Positions 10,063 to 21,289 are shown, counted from the first letter of the stretch. The stretch is DNA of 64,000 nucleotides from Maratus speciosus (GCA_963932465.1 OZ010786.1:599095038-599159037), one strand, 5' to 3'. Notes: generated from the sequence alone by a model not told the origin. A program made the numbers and translations.

Positions 10063-13000
10063 TAGAGATGTAAATTTTCCGGAAAAGTTGAAGTGGTCGA
10101 AAAAAAAAACGGTTTTTTTCCAGTTTTTTTCTGGAAAAATTGATTTCTTATAAATGTTTCTCAAAAATAAGTTATATTTTCCTAAAAAGTATACAATAAT
10201 AAACTTTTTCAATATTTTTGCACACTAAAAAAAATTATTTTCCCTTTATATGCGAATATGTTATTCCCTTTATGTTAAAAGCCAGCTTTTAAAAGTTTAT
10301 CCTTTCAGTCTCAGAATTCTGACAGTAGCTTTTCTTGCTTAATTTAACACCAGTGTTTGTATAATATATCATGTGTCTGTTGAAATGATTTTTCAGTAGC
10401 ACTTGTTAATTATATCAGTAGAGCTAATTTAAAAAACAAACAAACAAAAAAATCTTTAGTTTCAACCAATATCACTGTACTTTTAAAGCAGTTTTAAACT
10501 GTATTGCACATATCATCTACATAGTTCTCAAAAAGGATGCCAGTGTAAAAGAAATTATAGTAGTTCTGGTATTATTATAAATACTATTATCATTTTCAAA
10601 ACTTCCGTTGTTTAAAAATTGGTATTATTTTACAATATCCCCCCCCCCTTACAGTTTTAATTTTCATTTCCTGTATATGCAGTTTTGGTACAGCTTTCCA
10701 GACTTAACCCAAACTATGTTTTAGTAAGATTTAGATCCTTAATATTGAAAGCGGTATTTTAAAAAAAAATAAAACTTTTAAAACAGGTGGATTTTTCCAT
10801 ATGTTTAAAAATTGTTTTCAAATAGATTATTCAGAGATTTGCTTACATTTTCTTTGCAAAGTTTGTATGGATTTATGTTTTTTGAAAATACATTTAGACA
10901 ACTCTAAGAATCTATATTTCAAGAAAAGAAAAAGATGATGCATAATTTCAACTGCATGTTATTATCAAAAGAAATTTTTCTAACAATAGTGAAAAATTAC
11001 AGCCATGCGAATAAAAATAAATGCATGTTTCAAATTTTACACTAAATTTTCCATCATACCATTTTCATTTATTGGTATAGTATTCAGGGCCGAAACTAGC
11101 CTTTTTGGCACCCGGGGCAAGCATGGATTTTGGTGCCCCCCCCCCCTCTCCACTACAAAGTAAATTTACAAAAAAAAAATTTGCTAAGTATCTAATAGAC
11201 AACTTATTTTTAAATATAAAATATATAAAACTGAACTACGTAATCAGCTTTGTCAAATATTGGTTCATTAAAATCTTGAAAACGGAATAAAAAAGAACCA
11301 AATTGCATTTTAATCTTTTTTTTTTTTTTTTGTATTGGCTAAATGAGGTTGATATCTATTGCAGATGGTTTGTATTTTTTCATCTTAGCAGGTTTATTGT
11401 GTAATAGGTGCATTACCTGCTATGATAAAAAATGTTTAAAGCGGAATTTTTTCCGATTCTTGTGCCTCCCTCTTGGAAACTTTTACTATAACTTAGCCCC
11501 CTCCGAAATGATGAGTCTAGATACACCACTGCAGAGTGGAAAAGGCCTAGAAATGGCAGAAAGACGAGAAAAAAAAAAAACCTTTTTGGGCGCTAAAGGC
11601 GGGGACAGCTTTGCTTTACTAGCCATGACTCCCCGTCCAAAATTTTACTGTACCACTACAAATGCTACAATAAAAAATAAAAGGTTTTACTAAGAATTTT
11701 ACTTTGCTCATTCCCTCTCTCGTTTGATTTTATTGTCCCGGGCGGCCATCGCCCATGGCAAGAGGAAAAAAAAAAAAAAAGAAAGAAAGCTCAACGCTGT
11801 TCAGTGGAAAATAAACAAACAGCTTTCATGGAATTATTTTATCTAATATAAAAGACTGGGGTCGCTTCGCACTTTGTAGTTATCCGTTGTGGTCAGTGTC
11901 CCATGTGGGCATTTTCAATAAAATTGGTTTAAGTTTAAAATTATCCCAATAAGTTTTCCCCCTCTCTTTCACTCATCCCCACAATGCTTGAACTAGTAAA
12001 AGTTCATTTACTGTTTTTAAAGTTTAAAGTTTATTCATGTTTGAGAAAAGGGTTTAAAAGTTAAATGTTGCTGGCTAGTACAAAAAGTAAACAAACCATT
12101 ACTTTCATATTATGTAAAGTTTAAATGTTAATTATTCATATTTGTTACCTTATCATTCCTGTGGGACTTTTTAATCTTTATTTAATGCAAGATACTTAAA
12201 AGATGGTTTATTTGTGAAGGTAGTAACTTCACACTCATAGCTTGCAAACTTAATGCCATGTCAACAGTTTTCAGTAATGGTAGGTTGGTTGGTAACCAAA
12301 TACTAGAATTAATGTTTACTTGTTAAACTTATTTTATTAAGCTGTTTTATTTAATTGTAACCATAACCTTTTCTCAAACTATGCTAATGTTATTGAATTA
12401 ACTGTAACTGTAATGTGTTTGCCAGTATAAATACAGTTTCAGTAGATGTGTTCAGGGTGTGTACTTGCCTGGCCAGCAATAGCTCCAAGTATGTCTTGTA
12501 AAGTAGTGAGTTTACAGCCATGTTGAGGCTAAGGTGTTTATTTGAATTGTTTTTAAATGTTTGTGTTTGTTAAACTTATCATTTTCTTTGCATGCAGTGA
12601 ACAAGGTTGTTCATAACAGATGTCTTAATTCTTCAAATAAAATGAACTTAGTTTCCATTTCGTCTTCACACTCTTCCTTATATTGCTTATGAACACAGGG
12701 ATTTTATTCAATCATATATAGAGAGAGCTATGGAATAACAGTTGGACACAGAGATGTGGTATTTGGATTATTTTTCTCCCCCAACATCCCACAATAGAGA
12801 TTGACCTAGAAAAATGGTAGGGATTCTCCCTCACAGGAAGTGATTTAAAAGATAGAAGGCAAAGGTACAGAAATGATACTTTTGGAATGGGAGGATAAAA
12901 AAAGCCTTCTTTCTTATTCATTTGCAATTTTGTATTGTAGATGAACCTTTTTATCTGTTTGTAAAGTTTAATCCATTTGGTTCAATTTTCCTTTAAATTT

Positions 13001-13814
13001 TTCGGCTGCGAGACATTTTTATACAAATTTTGTGTGTATATATACATTCTTGCATCAAACGTCAAGCAAAATCTTCATTTTGGCGCCCCTTCACCTTCTG
13101 TTAAACTGGCGCCCGGGGCACGTGCCCCCTCTGCCTTCCCCTCCCCCCCCTAGTTTCGGCCCTGATAGTATTGAAATACTTTTGCACATGAATTTTCATT
13201 TTTAACGAGAGAAGTTCCATTTAATTATCTTACCAAGGATTTGCTTAGATTTTTTTTCACACGATCATGTTTTTGCAAAATTGTGAACTTTTATAAAAAC
13301 TTTTGAACTTGTAAAAAATGTGAATGAAATGTAAAAAATGTAACCGGAATTTTGTAAATTAGAAATTACATATTTAAGTTCTTATTTAGACATTATTATC
13401 CTTTGTACATATAAATAGCTAGATATAGATTCATTGGTTATTACAGTTATTATACAACAGTTTTTTTTTTGTTTTTTTTTTTTTAATTCTAAAATCATTG
13501 CGTTTGTGAAGGATTTAATTTGGAGACTGTAAAAAAATTCTGAAATGTCTATTTTTAAGTGGAAGAATTTTGTTAAAGGTCATATGTTTTAAAGAGAAAA
13601 AACTGAAGGATCCTTTAGTTTTCATGAGGGACACTAAACATGAAAAAAATATAAATAAAAGTATCAGAATGTATCAATTATAAAATTTTGACTACGTTAT
13701 TTTATAAATGAAATTTCAATTTTTCTAATTTGGAAAAATTGAAAAATAGCACTTCTGAAAAAACCGTTTTTTCCCTAACTTTTCCAGGTTTTTTTCCGAG
13801 CATTCCCATCTCTA
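10063..13814. mobile_element. hAT-type non-autonomous element (TAGAGATG ends), hosts a second hAT
   Basis: The 8-bp target duplication GTCTCAGG is exact at 10055-10062 and 13815-13822. The element tips are TAGAGATG and CATCTCTA, fitting the hAT terminal rule YARNG. Subterminal sequence is also inverted: a TTTTCCGGAAAAG-like block and a long AAAACGGTTTTTT stretch occur near both ends. The span of 3752 bp is inflated by the 2080-bp element at 11085-13164. Without it the element is about 1.66 kb, AT-rich and non-coding, so it must have been moved by a transposase supplied elsewhere. Confidence 0.88.
11085..13164. mobile_element. hAT-type non-autonomous element (CAGGGCCGAAACTAG ends)
   Basis: CAGGGCCGAAACTAG at 11085 is exactly inverted at the right end (CTAGTTTCGGCCCTG, ending 13164). 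The flanking 8-bp duplication ATAGTATT is exact at 11077-11084 and 13165-13172. Both subterminal zones contain GGCGCCC/GGTGCCC-like sequence next to C runs. Open frames inside (for example 11343-11693) show no transposase motif. The insertion lies within the older hAT at 10063-13814. Confidence 0.92.
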
Positions 13815-13822
13815 GTCTCAGG

Positions 13823-14925
13823 TGCACCAGGAGAAGACTTGGACTAATCTCACACAAATTTTCAGCATTGTATGATGTGTGGTAGATTTTGCTAGCCATT
13901 GCAGACAGACAACAGACGCACACACAGACCAAAACTTTCTTTTATTAGTTAGTAGAGATGCGCATATAAAACACACAACGATAAATGAGGTATCATACAA
14001 AAGACTTTGGAAGAGGATTTTGATATAGAACACTCGCATTTTAATAAAGCACACTGTTTGATTAAAAATTGCAATTAAATGAAAATTAATAAAAAAATAT
14101 CAAATAAGCTCAAAGATTGCAGTGTGAATGCCTTGCACAAGCCCGCTAGTTTACGTTAATTTATTTTTATAAATCTGGTAGTATACTTGCATTTATTTCT
14201 GGGGAAAAAAAAAAAAAAAATCAAAGAATGTTTTTGAAACTTTTTTTTTATCATGATCAAGCTACAGATAGTCATAATACACTTTCTCTAAAAAGAGCCA
14301 TTTTTTCTATTTAGCAATTTGCTAGATTAGGTGTTTATAATCAACTACTTATTACAATCAGTGCTTACACTGCTATATTTCAGTTTGATAATAAGCTCAA
14401 TGAGTAATATTTTTTATATTTATTATTGATTTTTATGAAGTTCTCTATATTAAAGTAATTTTTATTATTGCAGTTCTAGTTCACACTCAAAACAAGCACT
14501 AAGATGTTATACATTCCCGCGACTCCCATCTTGGATTTCTTGTCGATGTTTTGTTGGCATTTTTCAATAAGGCAACCCTGACGAATGACATGCATAAATC
14601 GCCGCTTGGCGATATTTACTTGGCGGAAAAGGGAATTTCACACCAAGAAAAAACCCAAGATGGCGGCCGCCGGAATATATAACATCTGTTCCAAAACAAG
14701 TTTTGCAAATAAACATAAAAAATACATGCACAAACACCTCCAGATTTGAAACAGATTTTTCCATTATTTGAAGAAATTTTAGTTTTTTGGCTGGAGAATT
14801 TCAGGAAATTTCAAGCTAAGGTTCACAAATCTTTTGTGTTTTGAGGGGAAAATTACATTGAAAATGAGCATATCAATGTGTAAATTTTTGTATTTTAATG
14901 AAATGCAGTAGACTCCCTCAAATCG
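13823..14925. other. Intergenic, no gene seen; short inverted pair
   Basis: CATCTTGGATTTCTTG near 14527 is roughly inverted near 14644 (CAAGAAAAAACCCAAGATGG), making a loop of about 110 bp that may be a small MITE. Otherwise I see nothing recognisable. Confidence 0.45.
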
Positions 14926-15030
14926 CACAGCTTGAAACCACAGGTTGTGCAGATTTTAGAATTTTGCAGATTTCTGGTCATTACTTTGATTACATTTTTA
15001 AAACAGTAATTTGAATGCAATAATTTAATC
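14926..15030. mobile_element. TIR fragment, CAGTAGACTCCCTCAAAT family
   Basis: CAGTAGACTCCCTCAAAT at 14926 and about 100 bp after it match 60746-60850 closely, including TTTTAGAATTTTGC and CAGTAATTTGAATGCAATAA. The CAGT tip resembles pogo/Tigger elements. Only one end is present here. Confidence 0.6.
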
Positions 15031-15745
15031 GAAATTATAATGAATGCTTACAATATAATAAAACATTAAAATAAGTAAAGTAATAAACTAAAACAATAAA
15101 AATTAAGATAGTTTTAAAAATGATTAAATTATTAAAAGTAAGAGTCAAGTAAATAATTAATACTTAGTTTAGTGTATATCACAATATTAAAATATTTATT
15201 TGCTTAAAAGACATCATAAAAACACATTAAAAATAAATTAAAAATCTATATTTAAATGTTTCAACTCATTTTCTGAGTCGTCATCAGAATTTATAACATA
15301 AAATTACAAATGCATATGAAAAATGGAAAAAATCGTCGAATATAAACAAGTAATCAAGGAATGCGCCCTACATTTTCGCGATTGCTTGTGTTCCCTCTAT
15401 GTCGCAACGCCGTAATTTGTCCAACCATCCAACCCATAAATTCGGGATACAAAAAGATAATGTATCATTACAAACTCCTGAACCTCTTAAATAAATTTCA
15501 ATGGACTCTCTTATGAATAATTGTAAATAAAAATTAGACATAGATTATTTTACTCTCGTTAAAAAGTATGTTAATGTTCTCTATTTGATTTAGCCGGGAT
15601 AAAGCAGTATTACCTCTATTATATATTAATATTTGGAAATTTTTCCAGAGAGAAAACATTTGCCTTGAATACAATATTTCAAATGAAAATCAAATTTCAA
15701 ATTATTTTTGCTTAAAAGGCGCAAAGACCAACTTAGTGAAAAATA

Positions 15746-15815
15746 TTCCAGGCCGGGAATCGAACCCGGGTCATCAGTATAGCGCACTGACGTTCTACCG
15801 CTAAACCACATGGAA
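15746..15815 (-). repeat. tRNA-like SINE head
   Basis: On the minus strand, 70 nt fold as a cloverleaf: acceptor TTCCATG/CCTGGAA with one mismatch, D arm GTTT...GAAC, anticodon stem TCAGT/ACTGA with loop GCGCTAT, and T arm CCGGG/CCCGG. Box A (TGGTTTAGCGG) and box B (GGTTCGATTCC) are both good matches to the Pol III internal promoter. Position 33 is C instead of U and the acceptor pair is imperfect, so I read it as tRNA-derived and not as a working tRNA. The anticodon-position triplet is GCT, which does not fit a short-variable-arm Ser tRNA. Confidence 0.65.
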
Positions 15816-16073
15816 CGATGCCCAGCCTGGAACTTCTCACTATTACAAGTTGGCAAGGCTACAAACGCAGCACAAGATGGAATATTTTCCGTGAGCCACC
15901 AACATGGGGCAAACACAGACACTTAATTAAATCCAGCATCGATGAATCTATATTAATATTTGGAAATTTTTCCAGAGAGAAAACATTCGCCTTGAATACA
16001 ATATTTCAAATGAAAATCAAATTTCAAATTATTTTTGCTTAAAAGGCGCAAAGACCAACTTAGTGAAAAATCG

Positions 16074-16143
16074 TTCCATGTGGTTTAGCGGTAGAACGTC
16101 AGTGCGCTATACTGATGACCCGGGTTCGATTCCCGGCCTGGAA
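16074..16143 (+). repeat. tRNA-like SINE head (second copy, opposite orientation)
   Basis: Same 70-nt tRNA-like sequence as the minus-strand copy 0.3 kb upstream, here on the plus strand with box A and box B intact. It is followed directly by ATTTTTCACTAAGTTGG. That tail resembles the ATTTTTCGCCCAGTTGAAAC sequence after the different tRNA-like head at 48752-48823. Confidence 0.65.
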
Positions 16144-16623
16144 TATTTTTCACTAAGTTGGTCTTTGCGCCTTTTAAGCAAAAATAATTTGAAATTTGAT
16201 TTTCATTTGAAAACCTCTATTATATTTTATGTCCACTATATGTTCTTTACATCTGATATTGAATTTTTGTTGGGTTATACCTATATAATGAATTTTGATT
16301 CCTGTCTCCCTAATAAATGGAATCGTATAAACTCCTGAGAGGAATTCAGAATATAGATTTTTAATTTACTTTTAATGTGTTTTTATAACGTCTTTTAAGC
16401 AAATAAATATTTTAATATTGTGATATGATTAGTAGTGGACGTAATTTTGACTTACTACTCGCACTTATTTATACTTAGTGTATAATTAAATATGCATAAT
16501 AAAGATGAAATTCATTTTTCTTGAATTGAATGAAACTCATAAAGGTACCCTATTAATTCACATTAAAATCGTAAAATAAAGAAGTTTTATTTCAGCTTTA
16601 GCCAGACTTAAAAACTAAAAAAA

Positions 16624-17031
16624 GCTTGATTAATAAATATATTTGGTAAAAAGATTGTAATTACTAGTGATATCAGCAATATCTTGATTTTTTTCAGAAA
16701 TAAATTTATACTTTCTTCATGATAAAGCATAAGTTCAGTCATATTATCTGGGATTGCTTGATTAATAAATATATTTGGTAAAAAGATTGCAATTACCAGT
16801 GATATCAGCAATATCTTGATTTTTTCAGAAATAAATTTATAATTTCTTCATGAAGCATGAGTTCAGTCATATTATCTGGGATTGCTTGATTAATAAATAT
16901 ATGTGGTAAAAAGACTGTGTAATTACCAGTGAAATCAGCAATATCTTGATTTTTTTTTTTTCGGAAATAAATTTATACTTTCTTTTCTACATGATAAAGC
17001 ACGAGTTCAGTCATATTATCTGGGATTACAT
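16624..17031. repeat. Three tandem units of about 130-150 bp
   Basis: Units start GCTTGATTAATAAATATAT at 16624, 16756 and 16884 and end ATATTATCTGGGATT (lengths 132, 128 and 148 bp). Differences are mainly in T-run length. An open minus-strand frame through the units is repeat-derived and not a gene. Confidence 0.88.
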
Positions 17032-19377
17032 ATTAAATACATATGGAATTATATAAAAATGAAAAAGCCTGTAACTTTGTCCCTACATCTGAACTGAAAG
17101 TTTCATAGTTTACATCTGTGATGGTGTGCAAATTTGAGGGAGTCTGTATGAAACGAAAAATTATTTCAATTCCCAGATTTTTTTTTTTTGAGTGTTACAC
17201 ACCTTTCTTAATGTCCCGGCTTGGGGAATGGAAAAATACCAGTTTATATTTCTGGTATAAGCATCTTTCTCAACAATTTCCCTGCACCATCTGCGTATAT
17301 ATATTTGAACACTGACAAAATTTATAAACTTTTTCTTAAGAAATAGGTAAACTTTTTCGAGATTTTATCCCTAAAAATGACCACACACACACAAAAAAAA
17401 AGGTTTGTGCTGACGAATCAAATTATTTTTCATTACTTCAAGCCTTGCAAATTACGTTTCAGTAACTTTATTTTAGCCAGATGCCAAGGCCATACATATC
17501 AGCAGTATCAACTACAATAAAACTGTTCTGAAAATCAATGCTGTGTATACAATTATTAAATTGTATTAACAGTTACAATTATTAAATACTTACGTGCAGG
17601 AATCTTTATCATCTGCCTCTTGAAAAATTTTACTTATCTCAGAGAAGCATTCAATAGGATTGCAAACATCACAACTGGCATACTTTATGCCTGCAATAGA
17701 AAAGATATCCCTTTTCATCAAAAAACAAAAGTGTACTCTTTTAACATATGTTGCATATTTAACTGATGATTTTTGATAACACTGACAATGAGATATTTAG
17801 AATTTTATTTTGTAATTTTAACTTTGAAAATATTTTATCCACTTTAAAAACAAAAGTACTACATAAATTACATTACATTACAGATATCTATAATATCTTC
17901 GATCGGTACGCTAAAAGAAGAAAATCTATTCATCACAATGAATAGGATAATTTTTAAACGTTATATATTTCGTCATATTATTATCTAAAAAAAAAAAATC
18001 AAAATTGAATAAATAAAATAAAGAATAATTGCGAAGAAAACCCTAATAGAAACTTTATGATGTATATAACTGACAAGCATTTTTAAGAGAAACGCATACC
18101 AGAAGAAAAAAGATGAAAAAATAGCACCAACAGGATGGCCATCATAAGTCAACAAATTGCGCACTAAAAAACGATATTTCTTAATAAGAATCGGAAGACA
18201 GTCAAATCATACAATGAAATGTTTAATCGAGTATAATTTCTTTCGTTATTTTTAATGTCTTTTGACATACATAACAGGCATTTTCATATGTAAACAAACA
18301 TAACCACGCTAGCTTGGTGCTGTTGCTATTGTTTGTTGTTACTCAGTTGGTTGGCTGGTTTGTTGCAGCTTGCGCTTGTTTTTTTTTTTGCCAGTAGGTG
18401 TGTTGAGTCGTTATGGTTGATGAATTTTATTTAAAAAGAAGAAATAAAATAAAAAGTTTTGGTCAGAGGCACAGAGGGCGAACTTAATTAATTAATAATT
18501 ATGTATATTTATGTATGTATTAATTAAGTTTAAAAAAAATTGGGACATTTTTGTTTTGGCGAAATTCGGTTTCGGTCAATCCCTTAGAGGAGGTTATGGT
18601 CAATGAAGTCTATGGTCAATCCTTAATCATAATATTACCAAATACATCGCAGACGATTTTTCTTCCATATGGGAAAAAATGTAATGGAATTCTTTCGTGT
18701 TTCCTTGCAACCGATCTATTTATGCTATTTATTTTATACTCCCGAAAATGCATATTTTTGTGAGAAAGCATTTTTTTATCCACCTCACTGAAGCATATCA
18801 ATTTCGTTATATTTGGAATATTGTAACATCATTAAAATACATCGGAAACGATCCCCCCCCCCCCCCCCAATAGACCATAATGCAACGGAACTTTTTGTAC
18901 ATCCCTGTAAAGGAACTACAAATACTACACATTTCATTCTCAACATTTTCACTGAGCATTTCGTGGTAAACCTCAATAACACATAAAAAAAATCGTGACA
19001 ATCAGAGTATATTTACGAGAGTTAGTACACGGGCATGCAAACAAACCGATTTCATAAACACGTTTCAACTATGTTGGAAAGTGTTAAAAAACTTTCAAAA
19101 TACATTTTTATAGTGACACATAGCCGGAATAAACGTATCATTCAACTATTGTCAGTATCGGCGTCTTTTTTTGTTGTCACGCAGTATTTTTCATCGCGTA
19201 TAGATTTAGAATGAAACGGATGGCCATTCTGCATGAGAAAAACTTTTCTTCAAATCAATCTAATCTTCTTACCTCTTTTGCATTGTTGAATCTTCCCATC
19301 CTTATGTGAATAAACCGCAGACGGTTGGAGAAGAATAGATTTCCTGGAAAACTGTTGAAGGAAGGCAAACCAAGCGC
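17032..19377. other. Intergenic, no gene seen
   Basis: AT-rich with small ORFs of no recognisable similarity. A C run lies at 18853-18868. Two weakly similar ACATCGsAnACGAT segments (about 18645 and 18840) hint at an old local duplication. Confidence 0.5.
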
Positions 19378-19381
19378 TTAA

Positions 19382-19582
19382 CCCTTTCGAGGCGGCATCC
19401 CTTACACAAATTTTAGTTGGTTGTCACCTCTTTTTTAAAAAAGTTCCGTTTACTGGTGAAGTACCAAAAAATTCTCTAATTAAAAAATACAAATATTACA
19501 TTTATTTATTAATGGTGCCAAAAACAGATTCCCCATGCACCTTTTGACGATCCATACATATGCGTCACCCGTCCCGAAAGGG
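19382..19582. mobile_element. TTAA-flanked MITE (piggyBac-type target)
   Basis: TTAA at 19378-19381 and 19583-19586 flanks a 201-bp sequence beginning CCCTTTCGAGGCGGCATCCC and ending GTCACCCGTCCCGAAAGGG. The terminal inverted match CCCTTTCG/CGAAAGGG with TTAA target sites is the piggyBac signature. It has no coding capacity. Confidence 0.72.
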
Positions 19583-19779
19583 TTAAACGCAGCTTGAGAC
19601 ATCTAGCATATCCCTAACTCAGACTGATCCGTATCTTTCCTGTTTAACTGTGCTACATAGATAATAATGAAATATGTCAACATATACTTTGATTCAGTGT
19701 TCTTGACCTGACCACCTTTTCCACCATAATGTATTAGTGTAAGGAATTTATTCTAATGTTTATATCTAACGGTTTACCC

Positions 19780-19968
19780 AAAAAATGAGAGAAATAGAGT
19801 ATTTGAATAATTGGAAGTTCGGTTAAAAAAAAAAAAAAATCAGAGAAATACGTTGTTTGGATAATTGGAAGTTCGGTTAAAAAAAAAAATTTTTTTGAGA
19901 AAAATAGACTGTTCGGATAATTGGAAGTTCGGTTGATTGGAGTTCCGATAATCGGCGCTCTACTGTAA
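19780..19968. repeat. Three ~60-bp tandem units joined to a pogo-like terminus
   Basis: Units carry AATTGGAAGTTCGGTT separated by A runs. The block ends GTTCCGATAATCGGCGCTCT followed by ACTGTA. This is the same right end as the element at 54293-55754 (differing by C/T in GGCGYTCT), so it is a truncated or rearranged copy of that family. Confidence 0.7.
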
Positions 19969-20136
19969 TTGATATATTAAATAAAATTAATATGTAAATT
20001 AGTGATATTGATTTATTAATTAATGTTTCACATAAATCAATGTACCTAGCTATGACTGACTTCAGCGCATCAAAACCGAAATAGATATATAATTAAATAT
20101 AAATAAATAAATTACTAAAATTATGATATATATGTA

Positions 20137-20702
20137 CAGGGTGTCCATAAATAAACGACTCTACTTTAAAGTTGTCTAGAGACGCAACTGTTAGTGAGAA
20201 AGTTGTGAAATTTTGTGTCTGATATAATAAAGGAATGGAAATTCGTTTGAGAAAAAAAAAAATGTTCAAAATTTCGCCACTAGGGGGGCATTTTATGATG
20301 AATTACACATTTTTTATTTTTTTTTTACGCTTTATTTTTATCAGATTAAATAATACAAATATACAGACCGCCCCCTGAAAAGAATAAAGCGTAAAAACTT
20401 CTGAAAATTATTGGTGTTCGAATTCAACGGACCGTACAAACTCTGAAAAAGAAAATCCTCCTACGACAGCCACCATTTTTTTTTCTCAGATCTTAGGCAT
20501 AGTATTCAGTGAGCGGTGGCTAAATGTGTAAGTTATTTTAAAACGTCCTCTGATGACGAAATTTTGAACTATTTTTTTTTTTTTTCGCTCAAACAAATTC
20601 CCATTTTTTTATTATGTCCGTCACAAAATTTCAAAACTTTCTGACCAATAGTTTCGTATGTAGACAACTTTAAAGTAGGGTCTTTTAATTATGGACACGT
20701 TG
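20137..20702. mobile_element. Tc1/mariner-type MITE, TA TSD
   Basis: CAGGGTGTCCATAAATAAAC begins at 20137 after TA (20135-20136). The inverted counterpart ends at 20702 before TA (20703-20704). The arms pair over about 45 bp including CTTTAAAGTTGTCTA. The 566-bp interior is non-coding apart from T and A runs. Confidence 0.85.
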
Positions 20703-20756
20703 TACATATAGAAGCGTAAAAAATACAACGTTAAAAACACCAAAAATTTTTAATTT

Positions 20757-20804
20757 TAAGCATACCGGTTTCGGTAGCATATAGCATACCTTCCTCAGTG
20801 CTCA
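20757..20804 (-). ncRNA. Hammerhead-ribozyme-like motif (minus strand)
   Basis: On the minus strand: TGAGCA, then CTGAGGA (core CUGANGA), a 19-nt stem II hairpin beginning AGGTA and ending TACC, then GAAA, ACCGGT (tiny stem III or dimerising palindrome), and cleavage triplet GTA followed by TGCTTA. TGAGCA pairs with TGCTTA over six positions with one G-U wobble as stem I. The predicted cut lies between 20763 and 20762. All core positions of a type I hammerhead are met. Stem III is only 2 bp in cis, as in the small hammerheads reported in Penelope-like elements that act as dimers. Activity is inferred and not shown. Confidence 0.55.
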
Positions 20805-20811
20805 GTGCTCA

Positions 20812-20857
20812 AAGCACTGAGGAAGGTATGCTATATGCTACCGAAACCGGTATGTTT
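20812..20857 (+). ncRNA. Hammerhead-ribozyme-like motif (plus strand)
   Basis: AAGCA, CTGAGGA (20817-20823), a 19-nt stem II segment ending TACC, GAAAC (20843-20847), ACCGGT, then GTA at 20850-20852 and TGTTT. TGTTT pairs with AAGCA as a 5-bp stem I with one wobble. The minus-strand copy has C at the wobble position (TGCTT with GAGCA), a substitution that keeps pairing. The predicted cut lies between 20852 and 20853. The same caveats about stem III and activity apply. Confidence 0.55.
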
Positions 20858-20899
20858 AAAATTTAAAATTTTTGGTGCTTTTACGCTTCTATTATATTG

Positions 20900-21289
20900 C
20901 ACCAAGCTCCTTCTTTATAATTATTTACGTTGTATATATATATATACATAAACATTGCAAGAAAAAACTAGTCGTATGTGTCAGTCCAAAAACTTTCTTC
21001 TATCTCATAAATGTTACTACTTCAAAATTCGCTATCATAGTGCCAAAATTAAATGACAATCTATGCTTATCATAAGGATTCTAAAGATATTGGTTCGTTG
21101 AATTGCGTGCATTTTAAAAAAAGAGATATAAGCATCGCATCTTTCAAACAAATCATTGAATTTCAGCACCCAATCTCTTAGACGTCTGCAATCAAAATTT
21201 CCAACCCAAAGCGACATTTGTCGCGTTGTATACAACCAAGCTTAATAACGATCTATTTATGTGAAAGTGTAAGACAATATGAAGTTTGA
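20900..21289. other. No gene seen
   Basis: AT-rich sequence with a TATATATATA stretch near 20935 and short open frames on both strands. No recognisable similarity. Confidence 0.45.

Larger units (their letters stand above)
15612..16224. mobile_element. Composite palindromic element with two tRNA-like heads, 12-bp TSD
   Basis: ACCTCTATTATA flanks the structure exactly at 15612-15623 and 16213-16224. Inside, in order: block A (TTGGAAATTTTTCCAG through GCGCAAAGACCAACTTAGTG), a minus-strand tRNA-like head (15746-15815), a unique spacer of about 130 bp, block A again in the same direction (from about 15955), a plus-strand tRNA-like head (16074-16143), then block A inverted. A 12-bp duplication is more typical of target-primed retroposition than of a TIR transposon. 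The arrangement could be two SINE-like units joined by template switching or a fold-back derivative. Confidence 0.65.
15176..16426. mobile_element. Outer inverted-repeat element with 76-bp arms
   Basis: Bases 15176-15251 are the reverse complement of 16351-16426 with only three or four mismatches (76-bp arms; tips ATATCACAATATTAAAATAT). The 1.1-kb interior holds the insertion 15612-16224 and, just inside the left arm on the minus strand, a CTGATGA...GAAAC motif reminiscent of hammerhead ribozymes in Penelope-like retroelements. No transposase or reverse transcriptase is visible. It may be a fold-back element or two inverted copies of a retroelement terminus. I cannot decide between them. Confidence 0.6.
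20709..20893. repeat. Near-perfect palindrome carrying two hammerhead-like motifs
   Basis: The left arm (from AGAAGCGTAAAA at about 20710) is inverted in the right arm, ending TTTTACGCTTCT at about 20891. The arms differ mainly by a short insert (ATACAACGTTAAA) on the left. The centre is near 20805. The arms contain ACCGGT and the conserved core described in the two entries that follow. Being head-to-head, the palindrome could be a junction of two retroelement termini. Confidence 0.85.

Noticed and set aside
11343..11693. 116-residue open frame inside the inner hAT
   Set aside because: Composition-driven and with no transposase motif. It contains AAAAAA and CCC runs and lies in a non-autonomous element.
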